The notes beneath the pieces are model-generated. The model was not told where the DNA came from and searched no databases. It saw only the letters and a program-made list of their open reading frames with translations. A stretch of 64,000 bases of DNA from Gynuella sp050296195 (GTDB lineage: Bacteria > Pseudomonadota > Gammaproteobacteria > Pseudomonadales > Natronospirillaceae): the NCBI RefSeq assembly GCF_050296195.1, contig NZ_JBNKRB010000043.1. One strand, 5' to 3'. Made by a program: the position numbers and the translations under genes. Positions 7,698 to 17,373 of the stretch are shown piece by piece (within the stretch, counting starts at the first letter, position 1; every line of letters starts with the position of its first letter).

Positions 7698-9554
7698 GTG
7701 AGAACACAATCCTATCGTAAATGGTTAGCCCCGCTCTCTTTCGCTGTTTTGCTTTCAGCTTGTGGGGCAGATGATAATTCAAGCAGTATATCTGATGCAG
7801 ACCAGGACCTCGGTGGGCCTGCAACGTCAAAGGCGAGTTACACGATCGCTGTGCTACCTGATACCCAGAAATATGCCCGCTATTCACCGGAACGTTATAA
7901 CGTTCAAACTCAGTGGATTGCGGACAACTACAAAGAGGAAGGTATTGTATTTACTTTGCATCTGGGAGATGTTGTTGATCGTGCAGATCAACCGACTGAA
8001 TGGCAATATGCTCGTCAGGCGATGCAGATTCTTGAAGCAAATGCTGAGACGCCTTATAGCATTCTTGCGGGTAACCACGACGTTATGAACGCAAGTCAAT
8101 GGGATAACGAACGAACTCTTGAAAACGAGCCTTTCCTGAAGAATTTTCCGGCGACGTTACAGGCAAGTAACTTTACTACCTTTAAAGGAACGGATAGTAC
8201 TGGGTTCAACAGTTATCATATTTTTTCAGCGGGTTCGCGGGAATTTTTAGTACTGGCGCTGGATTGGCGCGTTTCCGAAGACAGCATTTCCTGGGCGCAA
8301 GGTGTGCTCGACAGTCACCCGGATTTACCGACTATTCTGACAACGCATCAGTTGCTCAATATTGCCGGGGATGACGAAACCGCCATTTTCACTGACCATG
8401 GGGCATACCTTTGGGATAAGTTGATCAGTAAGAATGATCAGATTTTCCTGACCTTCAATGGTCACCATCACGGTGAAGCGATGATGGTGGCGAAAAATGC
8501 CTATGGTCGTGATGTGGTGATGGTGGTCGTGGATTACCAGTCTGGATTCTGGGGTGGCAATAGCATGATGCAGCTTGTTGGCTTCAATGAAACCAGTAAA
8601 GAACTGGAGTTCCGTTCATTTTCTCCATGGGTGGCCGCTATGCCAGAAAGCGAACGCATGCCGCAGGATCAACTATCCCGCTGGGAATTTTCAGTCCCTA
8701 TGAATTTCAATACGCGTTTCAGCAATTTCAATCAAGAGGAAACCGCTGATCAACCGGGTAATATCGAAGGTACTGAGGCATATTGGATTCTCGACGAAGC
8801 ACATAAAATCACCACAACGGATGGTTCTGTGCAATTCCGCGATGCCTCCGGAAATGGCAACAGTCTTCACCTTGAAGCCTTTAATAATCCTGAAGGTCCA
8901 CGCGAAAATTACTTCACCGTCATTTCAGACACCCCCTCTTTTGGCAATGCTTCTGGATCGGCTAATTTTGAGGGTAACAACCGCACTGGCGGATACTATC
9001 TGACGACCGATGGCCCAGGTTTGACCTTTTCAAATAGCAGTGCCGGCAAACCTGGCTATCTGCCCACTTACACCATTGAAGCCGTTGTAAAACTGAATGA
9101 CTGGAAACCTGAAGACAATAAATGGTCTGCGGTCCTGAATCATCGCCCCGATATTTCTCAGGTGTGTCAGTACCATGAGCTGTCCTGTACCGGCGAAGAT
9201 TATTCATTGGGATTGAATATTTCATCACTTAAGGAATTTCAGTGGGTAAGCACTGCTCAAAATGGTAACGCAGAGAGCAATTGGTCCTGGGAAATCATGG
9301 ATGACTATTGGTATCACGTTGCGATTGTCAATGACGGCCAGTATGCCCAGATGTATGTTGATGGCTCTCTGGTGATGCGCACGGGTGAAAGCGTTGGCGA
9401 GCTGAACGGCTTGCTTGTGGAGCCAGGTCAACCGTGGTCTATTGGTATCAGTAGTTGGCAGGGTGCAGCGGCCGATCTGTTTGCAGGCCAGATTTCGGAA
9501 GTTCGTATTACTAATCGTGCCCTGGATAGATCTGAATGGCTTTTGAGCCATTAA
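7698..9554 (+). CDS. Lipoprotein metallophosphoesterase with C-terminal LamG-like domain
   Basis: The 618-residue protein starts at GTG (TTGGAGT lies 8 bases upstream). It has a lipoprotein signal with lipobox LLSAC, so it should be anchored in the envelope. Residues about 45-310 carry calcineurin-like phosphoesterase motifs in order: LPDTQKYA, LGDVVDRAD, GNHDV, TTHQLL and GHHHGE, so the two-metal site looks intact. A region from about 370 to the end resembles a LamG/concanavalin-like beta-sandwich (TYTIEAVVKLNDW, YADMYVDG-like and ISEVRITNRAL segments), which could bind polysaccharide or another surface ligand. The substrate is unknown. It stands alone and is closed by a strong terminator shared with fliD. 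Confidence 0.85.
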   Translation: MRTQSYRKWLAPLSFAVLLSACGADDNSSSISDADQDLGGPATSKASYTIAVLPDTQKYARYSPERYNVQTQWIADNYKEEGIVFTLHLGDVVDRADQPTEWQYARQAMQILEANAETPYSILAGNHDVMNASQWDNERTLENEPFLKNFPATLQASNFTTFKGTDSTGFNSYHIFSAGSREFLVLALDWRVSEDSISWAQGVLDSHPDLPTILTTHQLLNIAGDDETAIFTDHGAYLWDKLISKNDQIFLTFNGHHHGEAMMVAKNAYGRDVVMVVVDYQSGFWGGNSMMQLVGFNETSKELEFRSFSPWVAAMPESERMPQDQLSRWEFSVPMNFNTRFSNFNQEETADQPGNIEGTEAYWILDEAHKITTTDGSVQFRDASGNGNSLHLEAFNNPEGPRENYFTVISDTPSFGNASGSANFEGNNRTGGYYLTTDGPGLTFSNSSAGKPGYLPTYTIEAVVKLNDWKPEDNKWSAVLNHRPDISQVCQYHELSCTGEDYSLGLNISSLKEFQWVSTAQNGNAESNWSWEIMDDYWYHVAIVNDGQYAQMYVDGSLVMRTGESVGELNGLLVEPGQPWSIGISSWQGAAADLFAGQISEVRITNRALDRSEWLLSH

Positions 9555-9589
9555 GCGATTGATATAAACCCTCTTTATCAACCCACACA

Positions 9590-9617
9590 AAAAACCCCAC
9601 GCTAATGTGGGGTTTTT
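9590..9617. terminator. Bidirectional rho-independent terminator
   Basis: An 11-bp stem (AAAAACCCCAC at 9590-9600 and GTGGGGTTTTT at 9607-9617) with a 6-base loop lies between two convergent genes, the phosphoesterase (+) and fliD (-). The A-run and T-run let it work in both directions. Confidence 0.92.
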
Positions 9618-9651
9618 ATTTGATGCTGCCTGGTATTAAGGGAGTATCGTG

Positions 9652-12600
9652 TTAATTTTTGCCTGCATTCATGGCTTCAAACTGCTGAACCAGGTAGTCC
9701 TCGGTGGTCTGAAGAGTTGAGATAAGGGCGTCGTTATAGCTGAAACTGGAGGCCAATCGCTCGTAATATGCGGTCATGCGCTTATCCAGAGCGTCCTTAT
9801 CTGTTTCCAATTGGGTCTTTTGATCATTCAGGTTGGAAAGCCTCGTTTCGATCACACCGCTGGAATCGAGCATGTCATCCAGTATAGCGGAAAGCTCTCC
9901 AAAAATACCTTGTATGTAGTTCACACTGCCCCGACTACCTGTGGTTGTACCCTCTACTTTTAAGATGATACCGGCGGCCGGGTTTTCTTCACCGGTAGCA
10001 TCTTTGCCCGCTTCTCCAGCAGTCGCGGCAGACATTCCGAGTATCGAAGCCAACCCATTCGATATCGATGTCAGCCTCACCGTTGATTCTTTACCGGTTG
10101 AGGTGGAGAAGATACCGAAAATCGCGGTGTCTTCATCATATTTGATATCAACAGAGACATCTTTTTCAGACAGATTTTGATCTGCATTAATTTGTTTTTT
10201 AATCTCAGCGATCAGGTCATCAGCACTGGCATAGGTGCCTTCGGCAAGGGTGATATCCTGTGACTCAACACCATCCACTTTGATTTTGAAGGTTTTGTTA
10301 CTGCTGTCAATCACTACCGCGCTACTGAAATCTGCGCCCGGGTCTCCCAGCACATAACCATTCGTTGCGGCTTCATCTCCCCTGCCAGCCGTCAAATATT
10401 GCCCTTTACCGGTTGCCTTGACCCCGTTAATCGTGCCTTCAACATCAGTACCAACAGCACCTTCTGCACTGGAGGAGTCAGTAGGGTACAAGCCTAACAA
10501 TGCCGCAGCACCGACGCTGGGATTGGAGATATCAACGGTGGTGTTGTTATCAAACTTAATCGAAAAGCCACCATTCCCTTCATCATTCTGACTAAAACTG
10601 ACGGTTGCCTGAGAATCAAAACCAACATAAGACCCCAATGACAGTCCGAAGGAATTGTAGCCGTTCAGATTCGCACTGCCGGTAGTCAAGCCCAAAGTGG
10701 TCGTGGTGTTGGCATCAGCAGCGGAAACGTATATAGAGGCATCCGCACCAAATGTGGCAGATGTCTGCTCTCCATTTTTGGAAACCGTTTCGAAATAAAT
10801 CTGATTTGAGCCATCCAGTTTAGCCACGATGTCTCCCGCGGCAAACACGCCACCGCCATCATAGTTGGCCAACGCGGTATCCAACTGGCCCTGAATATAG
10901 GTCAGAGTATCCTCTACACTGGCGCTGACATCGTCATCCAGAGTGATGCTCAACTCCTCACCATCAACGGTCAGAGAGAAGGTTGAAGGCGAGGCACTGA
11001 AATCAATACCTGTGGCAATAGCAGAGCCTGGCGTTGTGGTGTCACCCTGTCCATCGGAAAGAATTTGGATTTCCTGATTGCTACCGGTATTGGCAGTGGA
11101 CAGCACCAGGCCATTGGAAGAAAGACTGGCGACCACATTACCAGCATCTCCCCCCATCGCGGTATCGATTGCATTTTGTATGGATGTCAGGTTGTCGGTA
11201 TCAAACGTGTCCACCAATACGTCATATTGGTTACCATTCCAGCTGAAAGAGAAGCCGTATGAGTTGGTATCGAAATCGATGTCGCTACTCAAATCTACGA
11301 GACCTTTAACAGTCTGTGCAGCCTGGGCACCTGAGGCGATATTGGCATCTGCATTGATGGCGCTCTGAATGGCAGCCGCCAGATCATCTCCAGTCTCGTA
11401 GGTACCTGCCGGAACGGTAATAGTACCGGACTCAACCGCACCAAAACTATTGCTGTAATCGAGTTCAAAGATGGTACCGGCGGCCACAGTCACACCACTG
11501 GTCGATGTGCCAGCCGCATCTCCCAGGCCTAAAAAGTCCATATTGGAAGCAACGACATTAGTCAGTTCCAGCGTCTGACTGCCAGCTTCGGGAGTACTAC
11601 TGAACACCATCCGGCCGGCGCTATTGAACGATGCAGTCACTACACCCGCCAAGCCAGCCGAGGCCAATTCCGAATTAATATAAGACAACATGTCATCACG
11701 GGTACGATCAGTGGTGACATCACCATCGGTATTCACGATGTCACTCAGGTCTTCATCCAGGGTGATGGAGTATGTGCCATCATTCGCTGCCGTGCCGGAC
11801 AATACCAGATCAAATGTCATGGTGTTGGATGAGAAGTCATAGGAGTCTTTCTCCGATACCGCCCCACTCCCCGGCGCAGTAGTTGCTCCAAAAGCGTTGT
11901 CTGACAAGGATGAGAAAAAGCTGCCGTTGACCTCACCCTGTCCGGGAGCTGCAATTCCCAGGGTGTTCGAGATAGTGGAATCCAGATTGGAGAATGACAG
12001 CGAGCTGGCACTACCATACTTACTGGAGGTAAATTCGAGTCGTTGCTCTGAGCTGTTAAACCCAACTGAAACACTGCCGCCACTGTCACTGATCGTGGAA
12101 TTATTGTTAATCGCGTTTTGTATCATCAGAGCCAACTCATCACCGCTGCTGTACTGACCATGCTCTAGGGTAATGGCAGCACTTTTGCCGTTCAGGTTGA
12201 CGGTAAAACTATCGTTCGACCCACCGATGACGACACTAGAGGCAAAATCAAAGGCATCCACAGACAACCCTTCGATTTTGGCCTGGGTGGCTGCCTGAGT
12301 GACTTCAACATCATAGCTGCCCGGCTGAGCATTTTTCCCTAGGGTGATGATGCTGACCAGAGAGTCTGTCGTGGTTTTGGAATTAGCCAGCACCCCTGCA
12401 ACATTGTTAGCGTCATCCTGAAGAGCCTCTTCAAACACTGCTGAATTGAAAACCAGTTTATAGTCATCGTCTTTATTCGTAGTAATGCCGATATCAGCCA
12501 ATGATTGATAGTCGCCTCCTAACCCTTCCACCACATTCAACAGTGTGCGCTTCACTTGGTACTGAATGGTTCTGAGAGTAGAGTCCCCCAAAAGAATGCC

Positions 12601-13569
12601 GGTCTTGACATCTTCATCATTATCACTTTCTTCAAATGCGGTCAGAGTATCGTAAATGTCCTTGTAGTCATTATAGGCAGATATAAAGGCTTCCATATCT
12701 TCAGAAGCAGCCGACACATCACGGGCAACCGTTAAAGAGATATCTTTGCCATCAGTATCGGATGTCAAATTCAAGGTGACACCTTTGATCACCTCTGTCA
12801 GTTGGTTGCTCTCACTGGTGATACTGAGCCCGTTCACCGTCAGCGCCGCAGACTGGGCAGCCTGCGTTTCCATCATGTTACTGTTTTCGTCATTCTGCGC
12901 GGAGTTGTAAGCAAGGCCCTGCAGGCCGGCATCGCCATTCACAGTAATTTCCATACTGTGGGTTTCACCTGTTTCATCAGATGTGAGCAACAGGCGATAT
13001 CCCTGGCCGTCGTTAACAATGGAAGCCGTGACTCCGCCATCCGCTTTGTTGATGGCATCACGAATACCCGCCAGCGTGTTATTGGAGCTGTCTATATTTA
13101 AATTGATGATGCCAGCATCTGCATTCTGGGAAAAACTGTCGTAGTCACCAGTGTTGGCATCATACGTAGTCGAGCCGAACTTAATCGTCATTGTGCCTGT
13201 GCCAACTGAATCCGTGATAGAGGTGTAACGCTGGCTGGCAAGAGTATGTGCCTTGGCGATGGAACTGATATTAAGGCTGTAGGTACCGGTAGTTGCGGTG
13301 CTTGAAGTCGTCGCAGAAAGCGCTGATGAGTCAGATGCTGTCGCAGTGGTTTTGGTGATCGTAGAGGACTCAGCCAGTGCATCTGCCGCTGAGTACAGGT
13401 TGTCAAGCACGCTTTGAACAGCACCATACGCCGTTATCCGGGCATCGATAACAGCTTCTTTTTCAGTCAGGCGCAAATCAGAGGCTTCGCGCTCTGATGC
13501 GATAATACTGTCAAGCAGCTCGCTCGTCAGCAGACCTGACCCCACGCCCAATGACCCTATGCTAGCCAT
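9652..13569 (-). CDS. fliD: Giant FliD flagellar filament cap protein
   Basis: Both ends are typical of FliD (HAP2). The N terminus starts MASIGSLGVGSGL and includes the LRLTEKEAVIDARITAYGAVQ helix region. The C terminus has a coiled coil (about 1235-1300) ending YLVQQFEAMNA. The protein caps the growing filament and guides flagellin folding. At 1305 residues it is nearly three times the usual 450-480. The extra length lies between about 400 and 1200 and consists of several related modules at about 453-540, 583-685, 700-760, 862-965 and 1092-1182. They share an opening like FTVNLNGK/FSLTVDGE/FKIKVDGV, a Tyr-x-Ser/Thr-x-Asp-Asp/Glu-Leu helix with an INAD-like run, and a closing Leu-Gly-Ile/Leu/Met. 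A Flagellin_IN-like motif lies near 160-200. A sigma-28-like promoter sits just upstream. Confidence 0.93.
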   Translation of the reverse strand: MASIGSLGVGSGLLTSELLDSIIASEREASDLRLTEKEAVIDARITAYGAVQSVLDNLYSAADALAESSTITKTTATASDSSALSATTSSTATTGTYSLNISSIAKAHTLASQRYTSITDSVGTGTMTIKFGSTTYDANTGDYDSFSQNADAGIINLNIDSSNNTLAGIRDAINKADGGVTASIVNDGQGYRLLLTSDETGETHSMEITVNGDAGLQGLAYNSAQNDENSNMMETQAAQSAALTVNGLSITSESNQLTEVIKGVTLNLTSDTDGKDISLTVARDVSAASEDMEAFISAYNDYKDIYDTLTAFEESDNDEDVKTGILLGDSTLRTIQYQVKRTLLNVVEGLGGDYQSLADIGITTNKDDDYKLVFNSAVFEEALQDDANNVAGVLANSKTTTDSLVSIITLGKNAQPGSYDVEVTQAATQAKIEGLSVDAFDFASSVVIGGSNDSFTVNLNGKSAAITLEHGQYSSGDELALMIQNAINNNSTISDSGGSVSVGFNSSEQRLEFTSSKYGSASSLSFSNLDSTISNTLGIAAPGQGEVNGSFFSSLSDNAFGATTAPGSGAVSEKDSYDFSSNTMTFDLVLSGTAANDGTYSITLDEDLSDIVNTDGDVTTDRTRDDMLSYINSELASAGLAGVVTASFNSAGRMVFSSTPEAGSQTLELTNVVASNMDFLGLGDAAGTSTSGVTVAAGTIFELDYSNSFGAVESGTITVPAGTYETGDDLAAAIQSAINADANIASGAQAAQTVKGLVDLSSDIDFDTNSYGFSFSWNGNQYDVLVDTFDTDNLTSIQNAIDTAMGGDAGNVVASLSSNGLVLSTANTGSNQEIQILSDGQGDTTTPGSAIATGIDFSASPSTFSLTVDGEELSITLDDDVSASVEDTLTYIQGQLDTALANYDGGGVFAAGDIVAKLDGSNQIYFETVSKNGEQTSATFGADASIYVSAADANTTTTLGLTTGSANLNGYNSFGLSLGSYVGFDSQATVSFSQNDEGNGGFSIKFDNNTTVDISNPSVGAAALLGLYPTDSSSAEGAVGTDVEGTINGVKATGKGQYLTAGRGDEAATNGYVLGDPGADFSSAVVIDSSNKTFKIKVDGVESQDITLAEGTYASADDLIAEIKKQINADQNLSEKDVSVDIKYDEDTAIFGIFSTSTGKESTVRLTSISNGLASILGMSAATAGEAGKDATGEENPAAGIILKVEGTTTGSRGSVNYIQGIFGELSAILDDMLDSSGVIETRLSNLNDQKTQLETDKDALDKRMTAYYERLASSFSYNDALISTLQTTEDYLVQQFEAMNAGKN

Positions 13570-13607
13570 GGTGTTTACCTACCCTAAGAAAGATGACATC
13601 AACGTTA

Positions 13608-13634
13608 ATATCGGCAGTCAGGCAAAGTTCTTGA
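13608..13634 (-). promoter_or_regulatory. Sigma-28 (FliA)-type promoter for fliD
   Basis: On the minus strand TCAAG (13634-13630) is followed after 14 bases by GCCGATAT (13615-13608). This matches the FliA -35/-10 pattern used by late flagellar genes in pseudomonad-like bacteria. The -10 lies 38 bp before the fliD ATG. Confidence 0.75.
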
Positions 13635-13763
13635 TGATTGCCTTGTAACCAGTTGTAGTTTCATGAACTGGTATATCGTTAAGCACCTTTCAAGCCAATT
13701 AGGTCAAACACAACAAATCAGTCCGCGTATATTTTTGTCGGATCAGTATCCTTCTGATACAAA

Positions 13764-13786
13764 AAAGCCGGCGTACGGCCGGCTTT
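13764..13786 (-). terminator. Rho-independent terminator after flaG
   Basis: A 9-bp GC-rich stem (AAAGCCGGC at 13764-13772 and GCCGGCTTT at 13778-13786) with a 5-base loop is followed, on the minus strand, by a run of T residues. It ends the flaG transcript before the fliD promoter. Confidence 0.9.
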
Positions 13787-13803
13787 AATTTCCCCTTCGC
13801 TCT

Positions 13804-14193
13804 CTACACTCTTGCTGAGAATAAAACTGAAGGTTCCTGCTCATTTAGTCGCTTTGCCAAAGAAACCATTTCCTCACTGGGTATTTGGCGAATCAGCTCT
13901 TCAGTTTCAGCATCGTATACGCTGATTACAGTAATACCGGCTTCTTCGTCCATCTTAAAGTTCAGACCACGTTGTTCATTCTGCATATAATCCTGTAATT
14001 TGGATATAGCATCATCAACCATGCGCTGTTCTTCTACCCCAGCTGCTGTTTCCTTTTTAACAATACGGTCAACATCGACCCCTTTCCCTTGCTCCGCTGG
14101 CAAACTATTGCCGCCGTTCACAGATCCTTTGGGTGCCGAGGACTGAGGCCGAGCATTGGCTTCAAACACATTCGAAGTTCGTATATCGCTCAT
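13804..14193 (-). CDS. flaG: FlaG flagellar protein
   Basis: The 129-residue protein has a variable, disordered N-terminal half and the conserved FlaG C-terminal domain. In that domain the LNFKMDEEAGITVISVYDAE beta region is followed by a Glu-Leu-Ile-Arg-Gln-Ile-Pro-Ser-Glu-Glu segment, with a length usual for the family. FlaG proteins affect filament length in polarly flagellated bacteria. It lies between the flagellin and fliD genes on the same strand, the standard position, and is closed by its own terminator. Confidence 0.9.
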   Translation of the reverse strand: MSDIRTSNVFEANARPQSSAPKGSVNGGNSLPAEQGKGVDVDRIVKKETAAGVEEQRMVDDAISKLQDYMQNEQRGLNFKMDEEAGITVISVYDAETEELIRQIPSEEMVSLAKRLNEQEPSVLFSARV

Positions 14194-14231
14194 ATTCCAC
14201 CTCGTCGCTACCTTAGTTCACAACTTTTTGA

Positions 14232-14261
14232 GAAGCTGCCTTCAGTATATCAGGCAGCTTC
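14232..14261 (-). terminator. Hairpin between flagellin and flaG genes
   Basis: GAAGCTGCC (14232-14240) pairs perfectly with GGCAGCTTC (14253-14261) around a 12-base loop, directly after the flagellin stop. On the minus strand only a short A/T-rich tract follows, so it may act as a partial terminator or mRNA stabiliser that leaves flaG at lower expression. Confidence 0.6.
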
Positions 14262-14271
14262 ATTTTGTTGA

Positions 14272-17200
14272 TTAACCAAGAAGTGACAGCACCTGCTGCG
14301 GCTGCTGGTTAGCCTGTGCCAGAACAGAGATACCGGCCTGTTGCAGAACCTGTGTACGGCTCAGTTCTGCAGTTTCAGCAGCAAAGTCAGCGTCTTTAAT
14401 ACGTGAGTTTGCAGCTGTCAGGTTTTCAGAGGTAATCTCCAGGTTACTGACGGTTGATTCAAACCGGTTCTGCAAAGCACCCAGTTCGGCACGCTGACTG
14501 GATACAGTCTGCAATGCGTTATCGATAGCTTTGATTGCATCCTGAGCACCTTGGAAGGTGGAGATATCAATATCTTTCAGGAAGGTACCGTCTGTACCGC
14601 CGCCGTAAGTACCTGACTGCAGACCCAATGCAGCCAGCTCATCTTTACCATTAGTACCAACAGATACATCAATGGACGATGCAGAGGTCAGTTTGACGGT
14701 ACCATAGGTAGTTTCATAGGTTCTGGCTTCTGCATTAGTACCATTTGACGTATCTCCCAAGCCAAATGTGCTTTCCCCAATACCGTTTTCGGCAGCATCC
14801 AGACCTAAGATAGAACCAATTGATGCAGAGTTGCCTGATTTGTCATCAATCGCGACAGAGATATTCCGACCATCAGCTGCTTCCAGAGTAATAGAAACAC
14901 CATTATCGATCGCACGGACCCCTGTTTCACCAGACTTCTGGTTAATCGCATCAATCGTATCGGCTTTGGCTTTGTCTGCATCCAAAGTACCTGAACTATC
15001 GTTCTGCAGAGTAACCGTACCAACTGATACACCGTTGATGTACAGACCAGCCTGATCACCTTCTTCAAACACATCGTTGGCAATCGCAGTGGCAGCGGCA
15101 GTACCGTCACCACCAGTCACCTGAGTGGCATTCACTTCAGCTGTAACACCGGTTTCTTCTGATACTGAGTTAATTGCCGCTGCCACGGAAATGGCACTCA
15201 AACTCTTATCGGAAGAGTAGATCGATGTAGAACCATCACTGGCGTAAGTAGCACTGGCGGTATCCTCAGCACCAGAAGGTGCCGGAACCCCCACACCATT
15301 CAATACCAAATCACCATCATCCAAGCCATTCACTGTGGCAGCTGCAGTTAACGTTTCTGACGCAACGGTATCACTGTTGAACAGCTTGGATACCTGGGTT
15401 GCATCACTTAACGTCACGCTGACCTGCTTATTGGACGAAGTTGAAATAGCCAGATTACCTGTGACAAACAGATCCGCAGTTTCAATATCTTCTGCTGCAA
15501 CAGAGGTTCCGTCAGGTTTAACGTATGCACCTTGCAGGTTACCCGCATCAGCGGTTGTACCACCGATGGATACAGCTTCACCACTGTAGTTGTGTACAGT
15601 CAGAACAACACCATCTCCAGCAGAGTTCAATTCAGCACTGACTTCCAGTCCGATTGAGCTGTAATCTGTTGAGTTGATCGAATCTGCCAATTCTGCCAAT
15701 CCATTACCGGATGCAACATCACCGACAACCGCCGAAACAGTGGTAGCCGTTGTTTCTGTCTCCAGATCAAAGGTATCGCCCTGAGCCAGGTTACCAGCAC
15801 TCATGCTCAGTTCGACCGTAAACTCTTCATAGGCAACTACATCAGTAACACCATCAGCCGCCAACTGAGTATTCAATTCATCAGTTACCTCACCCAAGCT
15901 CAGCGCCGCAGCGGAAGTAACACCGCTGGAAACCTCTGAGCCATCAACTGAGAAAGAGAACGCAGTTACGGCAGCTGCATCGTTGGTGGCTGCTGCCGCG
16001 ATACGATCAGCATCCAGAATCTGAGTAGCAGAAGCGGTGACCTCAAGCGCCGTTTCCGAATAGCTTACGGCCTGCTTGTTGGATACCAAAGCTGCCGTTG
16101 AGCTGGTATATGTTCCGGCGACCAATCCGGCATTTGCCAGGTCACCGCGACCAGTATCGTTACCACCTTCAATAACAATTTCGTCAGTACCGGCATTTGC
16201 GATTAAGGTATAACCACCTTCATAAGTACCCGCTGATGCCTGGGCAGCATTGTTTGTGACCGATGCGGTGCTGGTGGTAAATGAGTTTGCAGCTGCACCA
16301 GTATCGAGTGAGTTGTATTGGCCACCGACGGCCAAGCCGGTCGCAGCAGCAATTTCATTCAGGGTGTAGTTAGAAGAACCAGCTGTTTCGACAAAAGAGC
16401 TGCCAGCCGTATTGGTCAGGTTGTCAAAACCAAGAGTAATGTTACGTCCATCTTCAGCAGTCAGGGTAACACCACCAGAATCAGATCCGGAATCTGAAGC
16501 AACGATACCAGTCTGCTCGGATACAGCATTAATAGCTTCAACCACTGAGGCACGGGAGGAAGAGGCATCGTTAGTGGTTTGAATGTCGATTTCGACGCCA
16601 TTCAGGGAGATGGTACCACTCATGGCCGTAGCGGTCATTGAGGTACCAGCCACCTCATTTTCATTTACTACAGCACTGACACCGGTCTGTTCAGAAACAT
16701 CATTAATTGCTGCCACTTTAGAGATTGCACTGGCGGCTTTATTGTAAGTGGAGGATTCATCATCAGATGCGCTACTGGCGGAAACAGCCACGCCATTGAT
16801 CGTCAGGTCACCATTGGAAATGGCATTGGAGCTGCCAATCGCAGAAACACCAGCTGTGGCTGATGAACCTAGTTTTCCGGCGGTTAATTCAGAAATATTT
16901 ACATCGATGGTATCACCGGCATTGGCACCAATCTGGAAAACCCCGGAGAATGTTCCATCCAACAGGTTACGACCGTTAAATGTGGTTTCTTCTGCAGTAC
17001 GGGAAATCTCCTCTACCAACTGCTCTACCTCGGCCTGCAGAGCCACCCGGTCATCTTCAGAGTTAGTCGCATTGGAAGACTGAACTGCCAGTTCCCGAAT
17101 ACGCTGCAGGTTTTCAGTCATGGCACCCAGTGCACCTTCTGCAGTCTGGGCCAGAGAAACACCGTCACCGGCGTTGGAGATTGCAACACCAAGACCACTG

Positions 17201-17373
17201 ATCTGGGAGTCAAACTTGGTGGAAATCGCAAGACCTGCCGCGTCGTCTTTGGCGCTGTTAATACGCAGACCGGAAGACAACCGTTGCAGAGCCGTTTGGT
17301 TAGCACTTTGCGAAGTATTCAAGTTGCGCTGTGCTGTCAAAGAAGCAATGTTGGTATTAATAATTTGAGGCAT
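14272..17373 (-). CDS. fliC: Giant flagellin
   Basis: The N-terminal domain (1 to about 165, starting MPQIINTNIASLTAQRNL, with LSSGLRINSAKDDAAG) and the C-terminal domain (about 937-1033, with SRIKDADFAAETAELSR and ending QQVLSLLG) are ordinary flagellin D0/D1 domains. The total of 1033 residues is two to three times the normal length. The surface-exposed middle is rich in Ala, Ser, Thr, Asp and Gly. It contains two copies of a tandem pair of Flagellin_IN-like motifs (about 188-318 and 691-847, each with an AAIN-x-VSE-x-TGV-like helix and an EDGRN/ADGRN turn). No HExxH protease motif is present. AAGGAGAT lies 7 bases before the ATG, a very strong ribosome binding site that fits high expression. 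It is first in the order flagellin-flaG-fliD. Confidence 0.95.
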   Translation of the reverse strand: MPQIINTNIASLTAQRNLNTSQSANQTALQRLSSGLRINSAKDDAAGLAISTKFDSQISGLGVAISNAGDGVSLAQTAEGALGAMTENLQRIRELAVQSSNATNSEDDRVALQAEVEQLVEEISRTAEETTFNGRNLLDGTFSGVFQIGANAGDTIDVNISELTAGKLGSSATAGVSAIGSSNAISNGDLTINGVAVSASSASDDESSTYNKAASAISKVAAINDVSEQTGVSAVVNENEVAGTSMTATAMSGTISLNGVEIDIQTTNDASSSRASVVEAINAVSEQTGIVASDSGSDSGGVTLTAEDGRNITLGFDNLTNTAGSSFVETAGSSNYTLNEIAAATGLAVGGQYNSLDTGAAANSFTTSTASVTNNAAQASAGTYEGGYTLIANAGTDEIVIEGGNDTGRGDLANAGLVAGTYTSSTAALVSNKQAVSYSETALEVTASATQILDADRIAAAATNDAAAVTAFSFSVDGSEVSSGVTSAAALSLGEVTDELNTQLAADGVTDVVAYEEFTVELSMSAGNLAQGDTFDLETETTATTVSAVVGDVASGNGLAELADSINSTDYSSIGLEVSAELNSAGDGVVLTVHNYSGEAVSIGGTTADAGNLQGAYVKPDGTSVAAEDIETADLFVTGNLAISTSSNKQVSVTLSDATQVSKLFNSDTVASETLTAAATVNGLDDGDLVLNGVGVPAPSGAEDTASATYASDGSTSIYSSDKSLSAISVAAAINSVSEETGVTAEVNATQVTGGDGTAAATAIANDVFEEGDQAGLYINGVSVGTVTLQNDSSGTLDADKAKADTIDAINQKSGETGVRAIDNGVSITLEAADGRNISVAIDDKSGNSASIGSILGLDAAENGIGESTFGLGDTSNGTNAEARTYETTYGTVKLTSASSIDVSVGTNGKDELAALGLQSGTYGGGTDGTFLKDIDISTFQGAQDAIKAIDNALQTVSSQRAELGALQNRFESTVSNLEITSENLTAANSRIKDADFAAETAELSRTQVLQQAGISVLAQANQQPQQVLSLLG

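Noticed and set aside
14272..17373. Flagellinolysin (protease-bearing flagellin)
   Set aside because: The long middle region has no HExxH motif and almost no histidine.
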